From contig NZ_AJLK01000167.1 in the NCBI RefSeq assembly GCF_000317205.1, forward strand, positions 19,517 to 83,516: DNA of 64,000 bases, in the 5' to 3' direction. Both the position numbers and the translations under genes were made by a program. Under the pieces are notes generated by a model. The model searched no databases and was not told where the DNA came from. It saw only the letters and a list, made by a program, of their open reading frames with translations. The stretch's first letter is position 1. Each line of letters starts with the position of its first letter. Source of the stretch: Fischerella muscicola PCC 7414 (GTDB lineage: Bacteria; Cyanobacteriota; Cyanobacteriia; Cyanobacteriales; Nostocaceae). Of this stretch, positions 63,667 through 64,000 are shown one piece after another.

Positions 63667-64000
63667 ATGAATCAACTAAATGGGAATCATCGTCACAGTA
63701 CTTATCATCCAAATAACTATCAAAACAGAATCAAATTAAAGTCAACACAAGTGAATACAGAAGCGAAGACTTCTCTTGAACCACCTGTAATTCATCCAAA
63801 AAATAATGAGTTAGAGCAATCAGTTGTATTACGTCAATCCCCAATTTTTTCACGTGCAATCATGCTAACAATGATGGCACTGGCTTGTTTTGGAATCGGT
63901 TGGGCATGGTTTGCTAAAATTGAACAAGTAGTTCCTGCGACAGGTCAATTGAAGCCTCAAGGAGCAGTCAAAGCAGTTCAAGCTCTTGTTTCTGGGCTGA
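63667..64000 (+). CDS. HlyD-type membrane fusion protein (partial, 3' end outside window)
   Basis: 111 codons from ATG 63667 to the window edge. A polar N-terminus (about 65 residues) precedes one membrane segment (FSRAIMLTMMALACFGIGWA) and then FAKIEQVVPATGQLKPQGAV, KAVQALVSGL, the start of the HlyD/EmrA-like lipoyl region. It is the periplasmic adaptor joining the ABC exporter upstream to an outer-membrane TolC-type channel. Confidence 0.9.
   Translation, partial: MNQLNGNHRHSTYHPNNYQNRIKLKSTQVNTEAKTSLEPPVIHPKNNELEQSVVLRQSPIFSRAIMLTMMALACFGIGWAWFAKIEQVVPATGQLKPQGAVKAVQALVSGL

Noticed and set aside
1..64000. tRNA genes, rRNA genes, insertion-sequence transposases
   Set aside because: No T-loop/acceptor pattern, no rRNA text and no DDE, HUH or TnpB motifs were noticed by eye; a tRNAscan or HMM search would be decisive.

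Overview
The window is chromosomal DNA of a heterocyst-forming filamentous cyanobacterium (Nostocales or a close relative). Signs are the dense GCGATCGC (HIP1) octamers, long A/T-rich spacers full of heptamer-type tandem repeats and palindromic repeats, cyanobacterial families (NDH-1 CO2-uptake genes with a ChpX/Y protein, cyanobacteriochrome and cNMP-GAF sensors, pentapeptide proteins, sucrose-phosphatase), and above all a 13-codon patS gene (50088-50129, ending ERGSGR) lying tail to tail with a tsaE/hetY gene, as in Anabaena sp. PCC 7120. No rRNA, tRNA, transposase or CRISPR array was seen.

Layout. 1-7 kb: a trypsin-LamG protein cut by the window edge, a membrane pentapeptide protein, and a branched-chain/neutral amino acid ABC binding protein plus permease. 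7-12 kb: a PAS/GGDEF protein and a GAF-GAF-PAS adenylate cyclase of the CyaB type. 12.5-15.3 kb: bioF, ruvA, spp. 16-22.4 kb: an NDH-1M-type CO2-uptake cluster, ndhF, a Tat-exported beta-carbonic anhydrase, ndhD, a decayed CDP-alcohol phosphatidyltransferase and chpX/Y (cupA/B). 22.5-28 kb: a DUF4112 protein, a tandem ThyX-like protein, a YbdK-type carboxylate-amine ligase, pepE and a frameshifted SDR. 28-32 kb: a plasmid-like module (coiled-coil membrane protein, basic small protein, Lys-rich protein, ribbon-helix-helix-like protein with a TGTCTAC iteron cluster), followed by a catalase remnant. 32-42 kb: signalling genes (four-GAF bilin-type histidine kinase, degenerate receiver, Cache-domain kinase, CdaR regulator), tmk and a YdcF protein. 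42-52 kb: glycosyltransferase, lumenal pentapeptide protein, stress protein, YdeP-type molybdopterin oxidoreductase, receivers, patS-hetY and a YvcK-like protein. 52.6-56 kb: ruvC, aquaporin remnant, an unannotated 47-aa gene and a two-component pair whose kinase has lost its 5' end. 56-64 kb: a type I secretion locus: GT4-PPIase chimera, pentapeptide-RTX protein, RTX-glycosyltransferase chimera, an HlyB-type ABC exporter with a cyclic-nucleotide-type N-terminus, and HlyD running off the end.

How parts work together. The ndhF/CA/ndhD/chp genes form a light-driven CO2 hydration unit with an exported carbonic anhydrase coded in the middle. The 3' end is a secretion system with two adjacent RTX-tagged candidate substrates. 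patS and hetY both act on heterocyst patterning. Several kinases and lone receivers lie close together, two with related kinase cores.

The window also shows marked decay: two one-base frameshifts (SDR, receiver), an internal deletion (CDP-alcohol transferase), two 3' gene remnants (catalase, aquaporin) and one junction where a kinase and a glycosyltransferase are both cut at their 5' ends. Several families of palindromic or MITE-like repeats sit in the spacers.
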